A DNA stretch of 64,000 nt from positions 449,001-513,000 of the forward strand of contig JAKZAN010000039.1 in NCBI GenBank assembly GCA_023053545.1. The letters run 5' to 3'. Position numbers and translations under genes: made by a program. Shown here piece by piece: positions 1 through 12,080 of this stretch. The DNA comes from Lepidurus packardi. Taxonomy: Eukaryota; Arthropoda; Branchiopoda; Notostraca; Triopsidae. The notes beneath the pieces are model-generated. The model saw only the letters and a program-made list of their open reading frames with translations. It had not been told where the DNA came from and made no database searches. Numbering within the stretch: the first letter of the stretch is position 1; each line of letters opens with the position of its first letter.

Positions 1-799
1 TTACGGACTGAATTAAATCCTTACGGACTGAACTAATTCCTTAATTCTTAATTAATTCCTTACGGACTGAATTAATTTTATCCGGACTGAATTTATTCAT
101 TACGCACTTAATTCTTCCATTACGGACTGAATTAATTCCTTAAGGACTGTATTAATTCCTTACGGACTGAATTAATACCTTACGGACTGAATTAAATCCT
201 TACGGACTGAATTAATTCCTTACGGACTGAATTAATACCTTACGGACTGAATTAAATCCTTACAGACTGAATTAATTCCTTACGGACTGAATTAATTCCT
301 TACGGACTGAATTAATTCCTTACGGACTGAATTAATTCCTTACGGACTGAATTAATTCCTTAATTCCTTAATTAATTCCTTACGGACTGAATTAATTTCA
401 TCCGGACTGAATTAATTCATTACGCACTTAATTAATCCATTACGGACTGAATTAATTCCTTACGGACTGTATTAATTCATTACGGACTGAATTAATACCT
501 TACGGACTGAATTAAATCCTTACGGACTGAATTAATTCCTTACGGACTTAATTAATTCCTTACGGACTTAATTAATTCCTTACGGACTGAATTAATTCAT
601 TACGGACTGAATTAATTCATTACGGACTGAATTAATACCTTACGGACTGAATTAATACCTTACGGACTGAATTAAATCCTTACGGACTGAATTAATTCCT
701 TACGGACTTAATTAATTCCTTACGGACTTAATTAATTCCTTACGGACTGAATTAATTCATTACGGACTGAATTAATTCATTACGGACTGAATTAATACC
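1..799 (+). repeat. 799-bp HOR, copy 1
   Basis: First copy of a higher-order repeat that restarts at 800 and 1,439. It opens with variant monomers ending AAATCC and GAACTAATTCC, then the 19-bp monomer TTAATTCTTAATTAATTCC (41-59), then monomers containing ATCCGG, TTACGCAC and TTCTTCC. The same run follows 800 and 1,439. Copy 1 is 160 bp longer than copy 2 because it contains an internal eight-monomer duplication (481-800). A 20-bp form of the short-motif monomer, TTAATTCCTTAATTAATTCC, sits at 360-379 and again exactly 799 bp later at 1,159. The window begins inside the array, so the true left edge of this copy is not seen. Confidence 0.88.
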
Positions 800-800
800 T
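481..800 (+). repeat. 160-bp (eight-monomer) tandem duplication
   Basis: Positions 481-640 and 641-800 show the same ordered series of eight monomer variants. By their endings these are AATACC, AAATCC, canonical, ACTTAATTAATTCC twice, ATTCA twice, then AATACC. The corresponding place in the next HOR copy (about 1,280-1,440) has the series once. The duplication therefore happened after the HOR had formed, or was lost from copy 2. It is in register, adding exactly eight whole monomers. Confidence 0.9.
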
Positions 801-1438
801 TACGGACTGAATTAAATCCTTACGGACTGAACTAATTCCTTAATTCTTAATTAATTCCTTACGGACTGAATTAATTTTATCCGGACTGAATTTATTCATT
901 ACGCACTTAATTCTTCCATTACGGACTGAATTAATTCCTTAAGGACTGTATTAATTCCTTACGGACTGAATTAATACCTTACGGACTGAATTAAATCCTT
1001 ACGGACTGAATTAATTCCTTACGGACTGAATTAATACCTTACGGACTGAATTAAATCCTTACAGACTGAATTAATTCCTTACGGACTGAATTAATTCCTT
1101 ACGGACTGAATTAATTCCTTACGGACTGAATTAATTCCTTACGGACTGAATTAATTCCTTAATTCCTTAATTAATTCCTTACGGACTGAATTAATTTCAT
1201 CCGGACTGAATTAATTCATTACGCACTTAATTAATCCATTACGGACTGAATTAATTCCTTACGGACTGTATTAATTCATTACGGACTGAATTAATACCTT
1301 ACGGACTGAATTAAATCCTTACGGACTGAATTAATTCCTTACGGACTTAATTAATTCCTTACGGACTTAATTAATTCCTTACGGACTGAATTAATTCATT
1401 ACGGACTGAATTAATTCATTACGGACTGAATTAATACC
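800..1438 (+). repeat. 639-bp HOR, copy 2
   Basis: Second copy of the HOR that begins at 1. Apart from lacking the 160-bp duplication, it follows copy 1 monomer by monomer, including the one-base-short monomer at 840-858 and the 20-bp TTAATTCC-type monomer at 1,159-1,178. The 19-bp monomer shifts the repeat phase by one base at each copy, so the copies can be recognised without alignment. Confidence 0.88.
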
Positions 1439-1799
1439 TTACGGACTGAATTAAATCCTTACGGACTGAACTAATTCCTTAATTCTTAATTAATTCCTTA
1501 CGGACTGAATTAATTTTATCCGGACTGAATTAATTCATTACGCACTTAATTCTTCCATTACGGACTGAATTAATTCCTTAAGGACTGTATTAATTCCTTA
1601 CGGACTGAATTAATACCTTACGGACTGAATTAAATCCTTACGGACTGAATTAATTCCTTACGGACTGAATTAATACCTTACGGACTGAATTAAATCCTTA
1701 CAGACTGAATTAATTCCTTACGGACTGAATTAATTCCTTACGGACTGAATTAATTCCTTACGGACTGAATTAATTCCTTACGGACTGAATTAATTTCAT
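1439..1799 (+). repeat. Truncated third HOR copy leading into the next HOR family
   Basis: It begins like copies 1 and 2, with the 19-bp monomer at 1,479-1,497 and then the ATCCGG and TTACGCAC variants. It keeps their order to about 1,780, where the older copies continue to a TTAATTCC-type monomer. Here the series instead passes into an ATCCGG monomer followed by GAATTATTTCC and ACGTATTGAAG monomers, which belong to the 2,259-bp family. This is a switch point between two HOR families inside one continuous array. Confidence 0.8.
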
Positions 1800-2260
1800 C
1801 CGGACTGAATTATTTCCTTACGTATTGAAGTTATTCCTTACGGACTGAATTAATTCCTTACGGACTGAATTAATTCCTTACGGACTGAATTAATACCTTA
1901 CGGACTGAATTAAATCCTTACGGACTGAATTAATTCCTTACGGACTGAATTAATTCATTACGGACTGAATTAATTCATTACGGACTGAATTAATTCCTTA
2001 CGGACTGAATTAATTCCTTACGGAACTAATTAATTCCTTACGGACGGAATTAATTCTTTACGGACTTAATTAATTCCTTACGAACTTAATTAATTCCTTA
2101 CGTACTTAATTAATTCCGTACGGTCTGAATTAATTCCTTACGGATTTAATTAATTCCTTACGGACTGAATTAATTCCTTACGGACTGAATTAATTCATTA
2201 CGGACTGAATTTATTCCTTACGGACTGAATTATTTCCTTACGGACTGAATTAATTCTTTA

Positions 2261-2296
2261 GGATTGATTGAATTCCTTTCTTACTGAAAAAATTCC
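2261..2296 (+). repeat. Most diverged marker monomer pair, first occurrence
   Basis: A 19-bp monomer TTAGGATTGATTGAATTCC is followed by a TTTCTTACTGAA monomer. These are the monomers furthest from consensus in the window, and they contain an EcoRI-type GAATTC. The GGATTGATT or GGATTTATT core recurs at 2,452, 2,891, 3,082, 3,821, 4,520, 4,711, 5,150, 5,341, 6,080, 6,619, 7,058, 7,857, 9,629, 10,268, 10,707, 11,526, 12,045, 13,817, 14,456, 14,895, 15,714, 16,233 and 17,052. I saw none after that. The missing base shifts the 20-bp phase, so the pair anchors every HOR comparison in domain 1. Confidence 0.9.
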
Positions 2297-2316
2297 TTAC
2301 GGACTGAATTAATTTC

Positions 2317-2328
2317 TTAATTAATTCC
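2317..2328 (+). repeat. 12-bp short monomer TTAATTAATTCC, oldest context
   Basis: A 12-bp monomer follows a monomer ending ATTTC and is followed by ATTTCATACGG and CATTACGGACTTTATTAATCC. It recurs at 2,947, 4,576 and 5,206 (offsets 630 and 2,259). The order of following variants resembles the later domain 1 and domain 2 anchors but without the ATCGA change. It may be an earlier form of the anchor that dominates domain 2. Confidence 0.82.
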
Positions 2329-4058
2329 TTACGGACTGAATTAATTTCATACGGACTGAATTAATTCATTACGGACTTTATTAATCCATTACGGACTGAA
2401 TTAATTCCTTACGGACTGAATTAGTTCCTTACGGACTGAATTAATTCTATAGGATTGATTGAATTCCTTTCTTACTGAATTAATTCCTTACGGACTGAAT
2501 GAATTCCTTACGGACTGAATTAATTTCATACGGACTGAATTAATACCTTACGGACTGAATTAATTTCATTTGGAATGAATTAATTCATTAAGCACTTAAT
2601 TAATCCATTACGGACTGAGTTATTTCCTTACGTATTGAAGTTATTTCTTACGGACTAAATTAATTCCTTACGGACGGAATTAATTCTTTACGGACTTAAT
2701 TAATTCCTTACGAACTTAATTAATTCCTTACGTACTTAATTAATTCCGTACGGTCTGAATTAATTCCTTACGGATTTAATTAATTCCTTACGGACTGAAT
2801 TAATTCCTTACGGACTGAATTAATTCATTACGGACTGAATTTATTCCTTACGGACTGAATTATTTCCTTACGGACTGAATTAATTCTTTAGGATTGATTG
2901 AATTCCTTTCTTACTGAAAAAATTCCTTACGGACTGAATTAATTTCTTAATTAATTCCTTACGGACTGAATTAATTTCATACGGACTGAATTAATTCATT
3001 ACGGACTTTATTAATCCATTACGGACTGAATTAATTCCTTACGGACTGAATTAGTTCCTTACGGACTGAATTAATTCTATAGGATTGATTGAATTCCTTT
3101 CTTACTGAATTAATTCCATACGGACTGAATGAATTCCTTACGGACTGAATTAATTTCATACGGACTGAATTAATACCTTACGGACTGAATTAATTTCATT
3201 TGGAATGAATTAATTCATTAAGCACTTAATTAATCCATTACGGACTGAGTTATTTCCTTACGTATTGAAGTTATTTCTTACGGACTGAATTAATTCCTTA
3301 CGGACTGAATTAATACCTTACGGACTGAATTAAATCCTTACGGACTAAATTAATTCCTTACGGACTTAATTAATTCCTTACGGACTGAATTAATTCATTA
3401 CGGACTGAATTAATTCCTTACGGACTGAATTAATTCCTTACGGACCTAATTAATTCCTTACGGACGGAATTAATTCTTTACGGACTTAATTAATTCCTTA
3501 CGAACTTAATTAATTCCTTACGTACTTAATTAATTCCTTACGGTCTGAATTAATTCCGTACGGATTTAATTAATTCCTTACGGTCTGAATTAATTCCTTA
3601 CGGACTGAATTAATTCATTATGGACTTAATTAATTCCGTAAGGAATGAATGAATTAAATACGGACTGAAATAATTCCTTACGGACTAAATTAATTCCTTA
3701 CGAACTGAATTAATTCCTTACGGATTTAATTAATTCCTTACGGACTGAATTAATTCCTTACGGACTGTATTAATTCCTTACGGACTGAATTAGTACCTTA
3801 CGGACTGAATTAATTCTTTAGGATTGATTGAATTCCTTTCTTACTGAATTAATTCCTTACGGACTGAATTAATTCCTTACGGACTGAATTAATTCCTTAA
3901 TTCCTTAATTAATTCCTTACGGACTGAATTAATTTCATCCGGACTGAATTAATTCATTACGCACTTAATTAATCCATTACGGACTGAATTAATTCCTTAC
4001 GGACTGAATTAATTCCTTACGGACTGAATTAATTCCTTACGGACTGAATTAATTTCAT

Positions 4059-6239
4059 CCGGACTGAATTATTTCCTTACGTATTGAAGTTATTCCTTAC
4101 GGACTGAATTAATTCCTTACGGACTGAATTAATTCCTTACGGACTGAATTAATACCTTACGGACTGAATTAAATCCTTACGGACTGAATTAATTATTTAC
4201 GGACTGAATTAATTCATTACGGACTGAATTAATTCATTACGGACTGAATTAATTCCTTACGGACTGAATTAATTCCTTACGGAACTAATTAATTCCTTAC
4301 GGACGGAATTAATTCTTTACGGACTTAATTAATTCCTTACGAACTTAATTAATTCCTTACGTACTTAATTAATTCCGTACGGTCTGAATTAATTCCTTAC
4401 GGATTTAATTAATTCCTTACGGACTGAATTAATTCCTTACGGACTGAATTAATTCATTACGGACTGAATTTATTCCTTACGGACTGAATTATTTCCTTAC
4501 GGACTGAATTAATTCTTTAGGATTGATTGAATTCCTTTCTTACTGAAAAAATTCCTTACGGACTGAATTAATTTCTTAATTAATTCCTTACGGACTGAAT
4601 TAATTTCATACGGACTGAATTAATTCATTACGGACTTTATTAATCCATTACGGACTGAATTAATTCCTTACGGACTGAATTAGTTCCTTACGGACTGAAT
4701 TAATTCTATAGGATTGATTGAATTCCTTTCTTACTGAATTAATTCCTTACGGACTGAATGAATTCCTTACGGACTGAATTAATTTCATACGGACTGAATT
4801 AATACCTTACGGACTGAATTAATTTCATTTGGAATGAATTAATTCATTAAGCACTTAATTAATCCATTACGGACTGAGTTATTTCCTTACGTATTGAAGT
4901 TATTTCTTACGGACTAAATTAATTCCTTACGGACGGAATTAATTCTTTACGGACTTAATTAATTCCTTACGAACTTAATTAATTCCTTACGTACTTAATT
5001 AATTCCGTACGGTCTGAATTAATTCCTTACGGATTTAATTAATTCCTTACGGACTGAATTAATTCCTTACGGACTGAATTAATTCATTACGGACTGAATT
5101 TATTCCTTACGGACTGAATTATTTCCTTACGGACTGAATTAATTCTTTAGGATTGATTGAATTCCTTTCTTACTGAAAAAATTCCTTACGGACTGAATTA
5201 ATTTCTTAATTAATTCCTTACGGACTGAATTAATTTCATACGGACTGAATTAATTCATTACGGACTTTATTAATCCATTACGGACTGAATTAATTCCTTA
5301 CGGACTGAATTAGTTCCTTACGGACTGAATTAATTCTATAGGATTGATTGAATTCCTTTCTTACTGAATTAATTCCATACGGACTGAATGAATTCCTTAC
5401 GGACTGAATTAATTTCATACGGACTGAATTAATACCTTACGGACTGAATTAATTTCATTTGGAATGAATTAATTCATTAAGCACTTAATTAATCCATTAC
5501 GGACTGAGTTATTTCCTTACGTATTGAAGTTATTTCTTACGGACTGAATTAATTCCTTACGGACTGAATTAATACCTTACGGACTGAATTAAATCCTTAC
5601 GGACTAAATTAATTCCTTACGGACTTAATTAATTCCTTACGGACTGAATTAATTCATTACGGACTGAATTAATTCCTTACGGACTGAATTAATTCCTTAC
5701 GGACCTAATTAATTCCTTACGGACGGAATTAATTCTTTACGGACTTAATTAATTCCTTACGAACTTAATTAATTCCTTACGTACTTAATTAATTCCTTAC
5801 GGTCTGAATTAATTCCGTACGGATTTAATTAATTCCTTACGGTCTGAATTAATTCCTTACGGACTGAATTAATTCATTATGGACTTAATTAATTCCGTAA
5901 GGAATGAATGAATTAAATACGGACTGAAATAATTCCTTACGGACTAAATTAATTCCTTACGAACTGAATTAATTCCTTACGGATTTAATTAATTCCTTAC
6001 GGACTGAATTAATTCCTTACGGACTGTATTAATTCCTTACGGACTGAATTAGTACCTTACGGACTGAATTAATTCTTTAGGATTGATTGAATTCCTTTCT
6101 TACTGAATTAATTCCTTACGGACTGAATTAATTCCTTACGGACTGAATTAATTCCTTAATTCCTTAATTAATTCCTTACGGACTGAATTAATTTCATCCG
6201 GACTGAATTAATTCATTACGCACTTAATTAATCCATTAC
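4059..6239 (+). repeat. 2,259-bp HOR, copy 2 (right end cut short)
   Basis: It tracks copy 1 at +2,259 through all five GGATTGATTG markers and the 20-bp TTAATTCC-type monomer (3,897 and 6,156). The match ends at about 6,240, where a GAATTATTTCC monomer replaces the canonical units expected from copy 1. It includes the nested 630-bp duplication (about 4,290-5,549) and the same private ATTCCATA change in its right half (near 5,377). This shows that the 630-bp duplication is older than the 2,259-bp one. Confidence 0.87.
4290..5549 (+). repeat. 630-bp tandem duplication nested in 2,259-bp HOR copy 2
   Basis: CGGACGGAAT monomers at 4,300 and 4,930 start two parallel runs with markers at 4,520/5,150 and 4,711/5,341. 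The 12-bp motif TTAATTAATTCC occurs in each half at 4,576 and 5,206. The structure matches the one at 2,031-3,290, including the change that separates left and right halves. Confidence 0.85.
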
Positions 6240-7892
6240 GGACTGAATTATTTCCTTACGTATTGAAGTTATTCCTTACGGACTTAATTAATTCCTTACG
6301 GACTGATTTAAATCTATACGGACTTAGTTAATTCCTTACGGACTTAATTAATTCTTTATGGACTGAATTAATTCATTATGGACTGAATTAATTCCTTACG
6401 AACTTAATTAATTCCTTACGAAATGAATTAATTAGTTACGGACTGAATTAATTTCTTACGGACTGAATCAATTCATTACAGACTTAATTTATCCATTACG
6501 GACTTAATTAATTCATTACGGACTTAATTAATTCCTTACGGACTGAACTAATTCCTTACGGACTGAATTAATTCCTTACGGAATGAATTATTTTCTTACG
6601 GACTGAATTAATTCTTTAGGATTGATTGAATTCCTTTCTTACTGAATTAATTCATTACGGACTTAATTAATCCATTACGGACTGAATTAATTCATTACGG
6701 ACTTAATTAATCCATTACGGACTGAATTAATTCCTTACGGACTGAATTAATTCCTTACGGACTGAATTAATTCCTTAATTCCTTAATTAATTCCTTACGG
6801 ACTGAATTAATTTCATCCGGACTGAATTATTTCCTTACGGGCTGAATTAATTCCTTACGGACCTAATTAATTCCTTACGGACGGAATTAATTCTTTACGG
6901 ACTTAATTAATTCCTCACGAACTTAATTAATTCCTTACGTACTTAATTAATTCCTTACGGTCTGAATTAATTCCGTACGGATTTAATGAATTCCTTACGG
7001 ACTGAATTATTTCCTTACGGACTGAATTAGTTCCTTACGGACTGAATTAATTCTTTAGGATTTATTGAATTCCTTTCTTACTGAATTAACTACTTACGGA
7101 CTGAATGAATTCCTTACGGACTGAATTAATTCCTTACGGAATTAATTAATTCCTTACGTACTTAATTAATTCCTTACGGTCTGAATTAATTCCGTACGGA
7201 TTTTATTAATTCCTTACGGACTGAATTAATTCCTTACGAACTGAATTAATTCCTTACTGACTGAATTAATTCCTTACGGACTGAATGAATTCCTTACGGA
7301 CTGAATTAATTCCTTACGGACTGAATTAATTTCATCCGGACTGAATTAATTCATTACGCACTTAATTAATCCATTACGGACTGAATTATTTCCTTACGTA
7401 TTGAAGTTATTCCTTACGGACTGAATTAATACCTTACGGACTGAATTAAATCCTTACGGACTGAACTAATTCCTTACGGACTTAATTAATTCCTTACGGA
7501 CTGAATTAATTCATTACGGACTGAATTAATTCCTTACGGACTGAATTAATTCCTTACGGTCTGAATTAATTCCGTACGGGTTTAATTAATTCCTTACGGA
7601 CTGAATTAATTCCTTACGGACTGAATTAATTCATTATGGACTTAATTAATTCCGTAAGGAATGAATGAATTTATTACGGACTGAAATAATTCCTTACGGA
7701 CTAAATTAATTCCTTACGAACTGAATTAATTCCTTACTTACTGAATTAATTAATTACGGACTGAATTAATTCCTTACGGACTGTATAAATTCCTTACGGA
7801 CTGAATTAATTCCTTACGGACTGAATTAGTTCCTTACGGACTGAATTAATTCTTTAGGATTGATTGAATTCCTTTCTTACTGAATTAATTCC
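6240..7892 (+). repeat. Mosaic stretch related to the right part of the 4,188-bp HOR
   Basis: From 6,240 to about 6,560 it holds several monomer variants I did not see elsewhere, such as GACTGATTTAAATCTATACG near 6,301. From about 6,560 to 7,892 it follows the order found at +3,649 (about 10,210-11,400) and, after a one-monomer insertion there, at +3,669. Markers are GGATTGATT at 6,619, GGATTTATT at 7,058 and GGATTGATT at 7,857. This is a left-flanking partial version of the 4,188-bp unit and seems to lack the extra monomer that the full copies carry near 11,420-11,440 and 15,610-15,630. Confidence 0.78.
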
Positions 7893-10800
7893 TTACGGAC
7901 TGAATGAATTCCTTACGGACTGAATTAATTTCATACGGACCGAATTAATTTCATACGGACTGAATTAATACCTTACGGACTGAATTAAATCCTTACGGAC
8001 TGAATTAATTCCTTACGGACTGAATTAATACCTTACGGACTGAATTAAATCCTTACAGACTGAATTAATTCCTTACGGACTGAATTAATTCCTTAATTCC
8101 TTAATTAATTCCTTACGGACTGAATTAATTTCATCCGGACTATATTAATTCATTACGCACTTAATTAATCCATTACGGACTGAATTAATTCCTTAAGGAC
8201 TGTACTAATTCCTTGCGGACTGAATTAATACCTTACGGACTGAATTAAATCCTTACGGACTGAATTAATTCCTTACGGACTGAATTAATTCCTTACGGAC
8301 TGAATTAAATCCTTACAGACTGAATTAATTCCTTACGGACTGAATTAATTCCTTACGGACTGAATTAATTCCTTACGGACTGAATTAATTCCTTACCTAC
8401 TGAATTAATTCCTTAATTCCTTAATTAATTCCTTACGGACTGAATTAATTTCATCCGGACTGAATTAATTCATTACGCACTTAATTAATCCATTACGGAC
8501 TGAATTAATTCCTTACGGACTGTATTAATTCCTTACGGACTGAATTAATACCTTACGGACTGAATTAAATCCTTACGGACTGAATTAATTCATTACGGAC
8601 TGAATTAATTCATTACGGACTGAATTAATACCTCACGGACTGAATTAAATCCTTACGGACTGAATTAATTCCTTACGGGCTTAGTTAATTCCTTACGGAC
8701 TGAATTAATTCATTACGGACTGAATTAATTCCTTACGGACTGAATTAATTCCTTACGGACCTAATTAATTCCTTACGGACGGAATTAATTCCTTACGGAC
8801 CTAATTAATTCCTTACGGACGGAATTAATTCTTTACGGACTTAATTAATTCCTTACGTACTTAATTAATTCCTTACGGTCTGAATTAATTCCGTACGGAT
8901 TTAATTAATTCCTTACGGACTGAATTAATTCCTTACGGACTGAATAAATTCATTATGGACTTAATTAATCCATTACGGACTGAATTATTTCCTTACGGAC
9001 TTAATTAAATCCTTACAGACTGAATTAATTCCTTATGAACTTAATTAATTCCCTTAAGGAATAAATTAATTAATTACGGACTGAAATAATTCCTTACGGA
9101 CTGAATTAATTCCTTACGGACTAAATTAATTCTTTAATTAATTCCGTACGGACTGAATTAATTTCATACGGACTGAATTAATTCATTTCGGACTTAATTA
9201 ATCGATTACGGACTGAATTAATTCCTTACGTAATGAACTTATTCCTTACGGACTGAATTAATTCCTTACGGACTGAATTAATTCCTTACGGACTGAATTA
9301 ATTCCTTACGGACTGAATTAATTCCTTACGGACTGAATTAATACCTTACGGATTTAATTAATTCCTTACGGTCTGAATTAATTCCGTACGGATTTAATTA
9401 ATTCCTTACGGACTGAATTAATTCCTTACGGACTGAATTAATTCATTATGGACTTAATTAATTCCGTAAGGAATGAATGAATTAATTACGGACTGAAAGA
9501 ATTCCTTACGGACTGAATTAATTCCTTACGAACTGAATTAATTCCTTACGGACTGAATGAATTCCTTACGGACTGAATTAATTCCTTACGGACTGAATGA
9601 GTTCCTTACGGACTGAATTAATTCTTTAGGATTTATTGAATTCCTTTCTTACTGAATTAACTACTTACGGACTGAATGAATTCCTTACGGACTGAATTAA
9701 TTCCTTACGGAATTAATTAATTCCTTACGTACTTAATTAATTCCTTACGGTCTGAATTAATTCCGTACGGATTTTATTAATTCCTTACGGACTGAATTAA
9801 TTCCTTACGAACTGAATTAATTCCTTACTGACTGAATTAATTCCTTACGGACTGAATGAATTCCTTACGGACTGAATTAATTCCTTACGGACTGAATTAA
9901 TTTCATCCGGACTGAATTAATTCATTACGCACTTAATTAATCCATTACGGACTGAATTATTTCCTTACGTATTGAAGTTATTCCTTACGGACTGAATTAA
10001 TACCTTACGGACTGAATTAAATCCTTACGGACTGAACTAATTCCTTACGGACTTAATTAATTCCTTACGGACTGAATTAATTCATTACGGACTGAATTAA
10101 TTCCTTACGGACTGAATTAATTCCTTACGGTCTGAATTAATTCCGTACGGGTTTAATTAATTCCTTACGGACTGAATTAATTCCTTACGGACTGAATTAA
10201 TTCATTATGGACTGAATTAATTCCTTACGGAATGAATTATTTTCTTACGGACTGAATTAATTCTTTAGGATTGATTGAATTCCTTTCTTACTGAATTAAT
10301 TCATTACGGACTTAATTAATCCATTACGGACTGAATTAATTCATTACGGACTTAATTAATCCATTACGGACTGAATTAATTCCTTACGGACTGAATTAAT
10401 TCCTTACGGACTGAATTAATTCCTTAATTCCTTAATTAATTCCTTACGGACTGAATTAATTTCATCCGGACTGAATTATTTCCTTACGGGCTGAATTAAT
10501 TCCTTAAGGACCTAATTAATTCCTTACGGACGGAATTAATTCTTTACGGACTTAATTAATTCCTCACGAACTTAATTAATTCCTTACGTACTTAATTAAT
10601 TCCTTACGGTCTGAATTAATTCCGTACGGATTTAATGAATTCCTTACGGACTGAATTAATTCCTTACGGACTGAATTAGTTCCTTACGGACTGAATTAAT
10701 TCTTTAGGATTTATTGAATTCCTTTCTTACTGAATTAACTACTTACGGACTGAATGAATTCCTTACGGACTGAATTAATTCCTTACGGAATTAATTAATT

Positions 10801-12080
10801 CCTTACGTACTTAATTAATTCCTTACGGTCTGAATTAATTCCGTACGGATTTTATTAATTCCTTACGGACTGAATTAATTCCTTACGAACTGAATTAATT
10901 CCTTACTGACTGAATTAATTCCTTACGGACTGAATGAATTCCTTACGGACTGAATTAATTCCTTACGGACTGAATTAATTTCATCCGGACTGAATTAATT
11001 CATTACGCACTTAATTAATCCATTACGGACTGAATTATTTCCTTACGTATTGAATTTATTCCTTACGGACTGAATTAATACCTTACGGACTGAATTAAAT
11101 CCTTACGGACTGAATTAATTCCTTACGGACTTAATTAATTCCTTACGGACTGAATTAATTCATTACGGACTGAATTAATTCCTTACGGACTGAATTAATT
11201 CCTTACGGTCTGAATTAATTCCGTACGGGTTTAATTAATTCCTTACGGACTGAATTAATTCCTTACGGACTGAATTAATTCATTATGGACTTAATTAATT
11301 CCGTAAGGAATGAATGAATTTATTACGGACTGAAATAATTCCTTACGGACTAAATTAATTCCTTACGAACTGAATTAATTCCTTACTTACTGAATTAATT
11401 AATTACGGACTGAATTAATTCCTTACGGACTGAATTAATTCCTTACGGACTGTATAAATTCCTTACGGACTGAATTAATTCCTTACGGACTGAATTAGTT
11501 CCTTACGGACTGAATTAATTCTTTAGGATTGATTGAATTCCTTTCTTACTGAATTAATTCCTTACGGACTGAATGAATTCCTTACGGACTGAATTAATTT
11601 CATACGGACCGAATTAATTTCATACGGACTGAATTAATACCTTACGGACTGAATTAAATCCTTACGGACTGAATTAATTCCTTACGGACTGAATTAATAC
11701 CTTACGGACTGAATTAAATCCTTACAGACTGAATTAATTCCTTACGGACTGAATTAATTCCTTAATTCCTTAATTAATTCCTTACGGACTGAATTAATTT
11801 CATCCGGACTGAATTATTTCCTTACGGGCTGAATTAATTCCTTAAGGACCTAATTAATTCCTTACGGACGGAATTAATTCTTTACGGACTTAATTAATTC
11901 CTCACGAACTTAATTAATTCCTTACGTACTTAATTAATTCCTTACGGTCTGAATTAATTCCGTACGGATTTAATGAATTCCTTACGGACTGAATTAATTC
12001 CTTACGGACTGAATTAGTTCCTTACGGACTGAATTAATTCTTTAGGATTTATTGAATTCCTTTCTTACTGAATTAACTAC
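7893..12080 (+). repeat. 4,188-bp HOR, copy 1
   Basis: Markers at 9,629 (GGATTTATT), 10,268 (GGATTGATT), 10,707, 11,526 and 12,045 all recur at exactly +4,188 (13,817, 14,456, 14,895, 15,714 and 16,233). The CGGACCG variant at 7,936 recurs at 12,124. The unit has an internal 1,338-bp period (10,707 to 12,045). It contains a one-base-long monomer with CCCTTAAGG near 9,050 and the 12-bp motif TTAATTAATTCC at 9,134, followed by ATTTCATACGG, an AATCGATTACGG monomer (about 9,210) and a GAACTTATTCC monomer. That run is the likely source of the domain 2 cassette opening. Confidence 0.88.
9134..9145 (+). repeat. 12-bp short monomer TTAATTAATTCC, domain 1 form
   Basis: A monomer reduced to its last 12 bases, preceded by TTC rather than TTCC. 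It is followed by the variant series ATTTCATACGG, CATTTCGG, ATCGATTACGG and GAACTTATTCC. The same arrangement sits at 13,322 (+4,188) and 18,329 (+5,007 from the second). Apart from small changes (CATTTCGG here, CATTACGG in domain 2) it is the series that opens many domain 2 cassettes. Confidence 0.88.

Larger units (their letters stand above)
2031..3290 (+). repeat. 630-bp tandem duplication nested in 2,259-bp HOR copy 1
   Basis: The series starting with a CGGACGGAAT monomer at 2,041 restarts at 2,671 (+630) and stays in step through both GGATTGATTG markers (2,261/2,891 and 2,452/3,082) to about 2,655/3,285. There one copy continues as CGGACTAAAT and the other as CGGACTGAAT. The right half carries a private change, ATTCCATA for ATTCCTTA, near 3,118. 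The odd length (630, not a multiple of 20) reflects the 12-bp and 19-bp units inside it. A further CGGACGGAAT run at 3,461 is a shorter, related echo. Confidence 0.88.
1800..4058 (+). repeat. 2,259-bp HOR, copy 1
   Basis: Four markers of the GGATTGATTG type, starting at 2,261, 2,452, 2,891 and 3,082, and a fifth at 3,821, recur at exactly +2,259 (4,520, 4,711, 5,150, 5,341 and 6,080). The first visible shared point is the ATCCGG monomer at about 1,797-1,802. The unit carries a nested 630-bp tandem duplication, the 12-bp motif TTAATTAATTCC at 2,317 and 2,947, and a rare GTAAGGAATGAATG monomer near 3,640. The next copy looks nearly identical: the clearest differences I noticed are two adjacent changes near 4,194, where ATTCCTTA became ATTATTTA. 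Confidence 0.88.

Noticed and set aside
2261..2300. Transposon remnant in the GGATTGATTG marker region
   Set aside because: Although the most diverged part of the array, it still aligns to two monomers (19 and 20 bp) ending in AATTCC and has no terminal repeats or target-site duplication.
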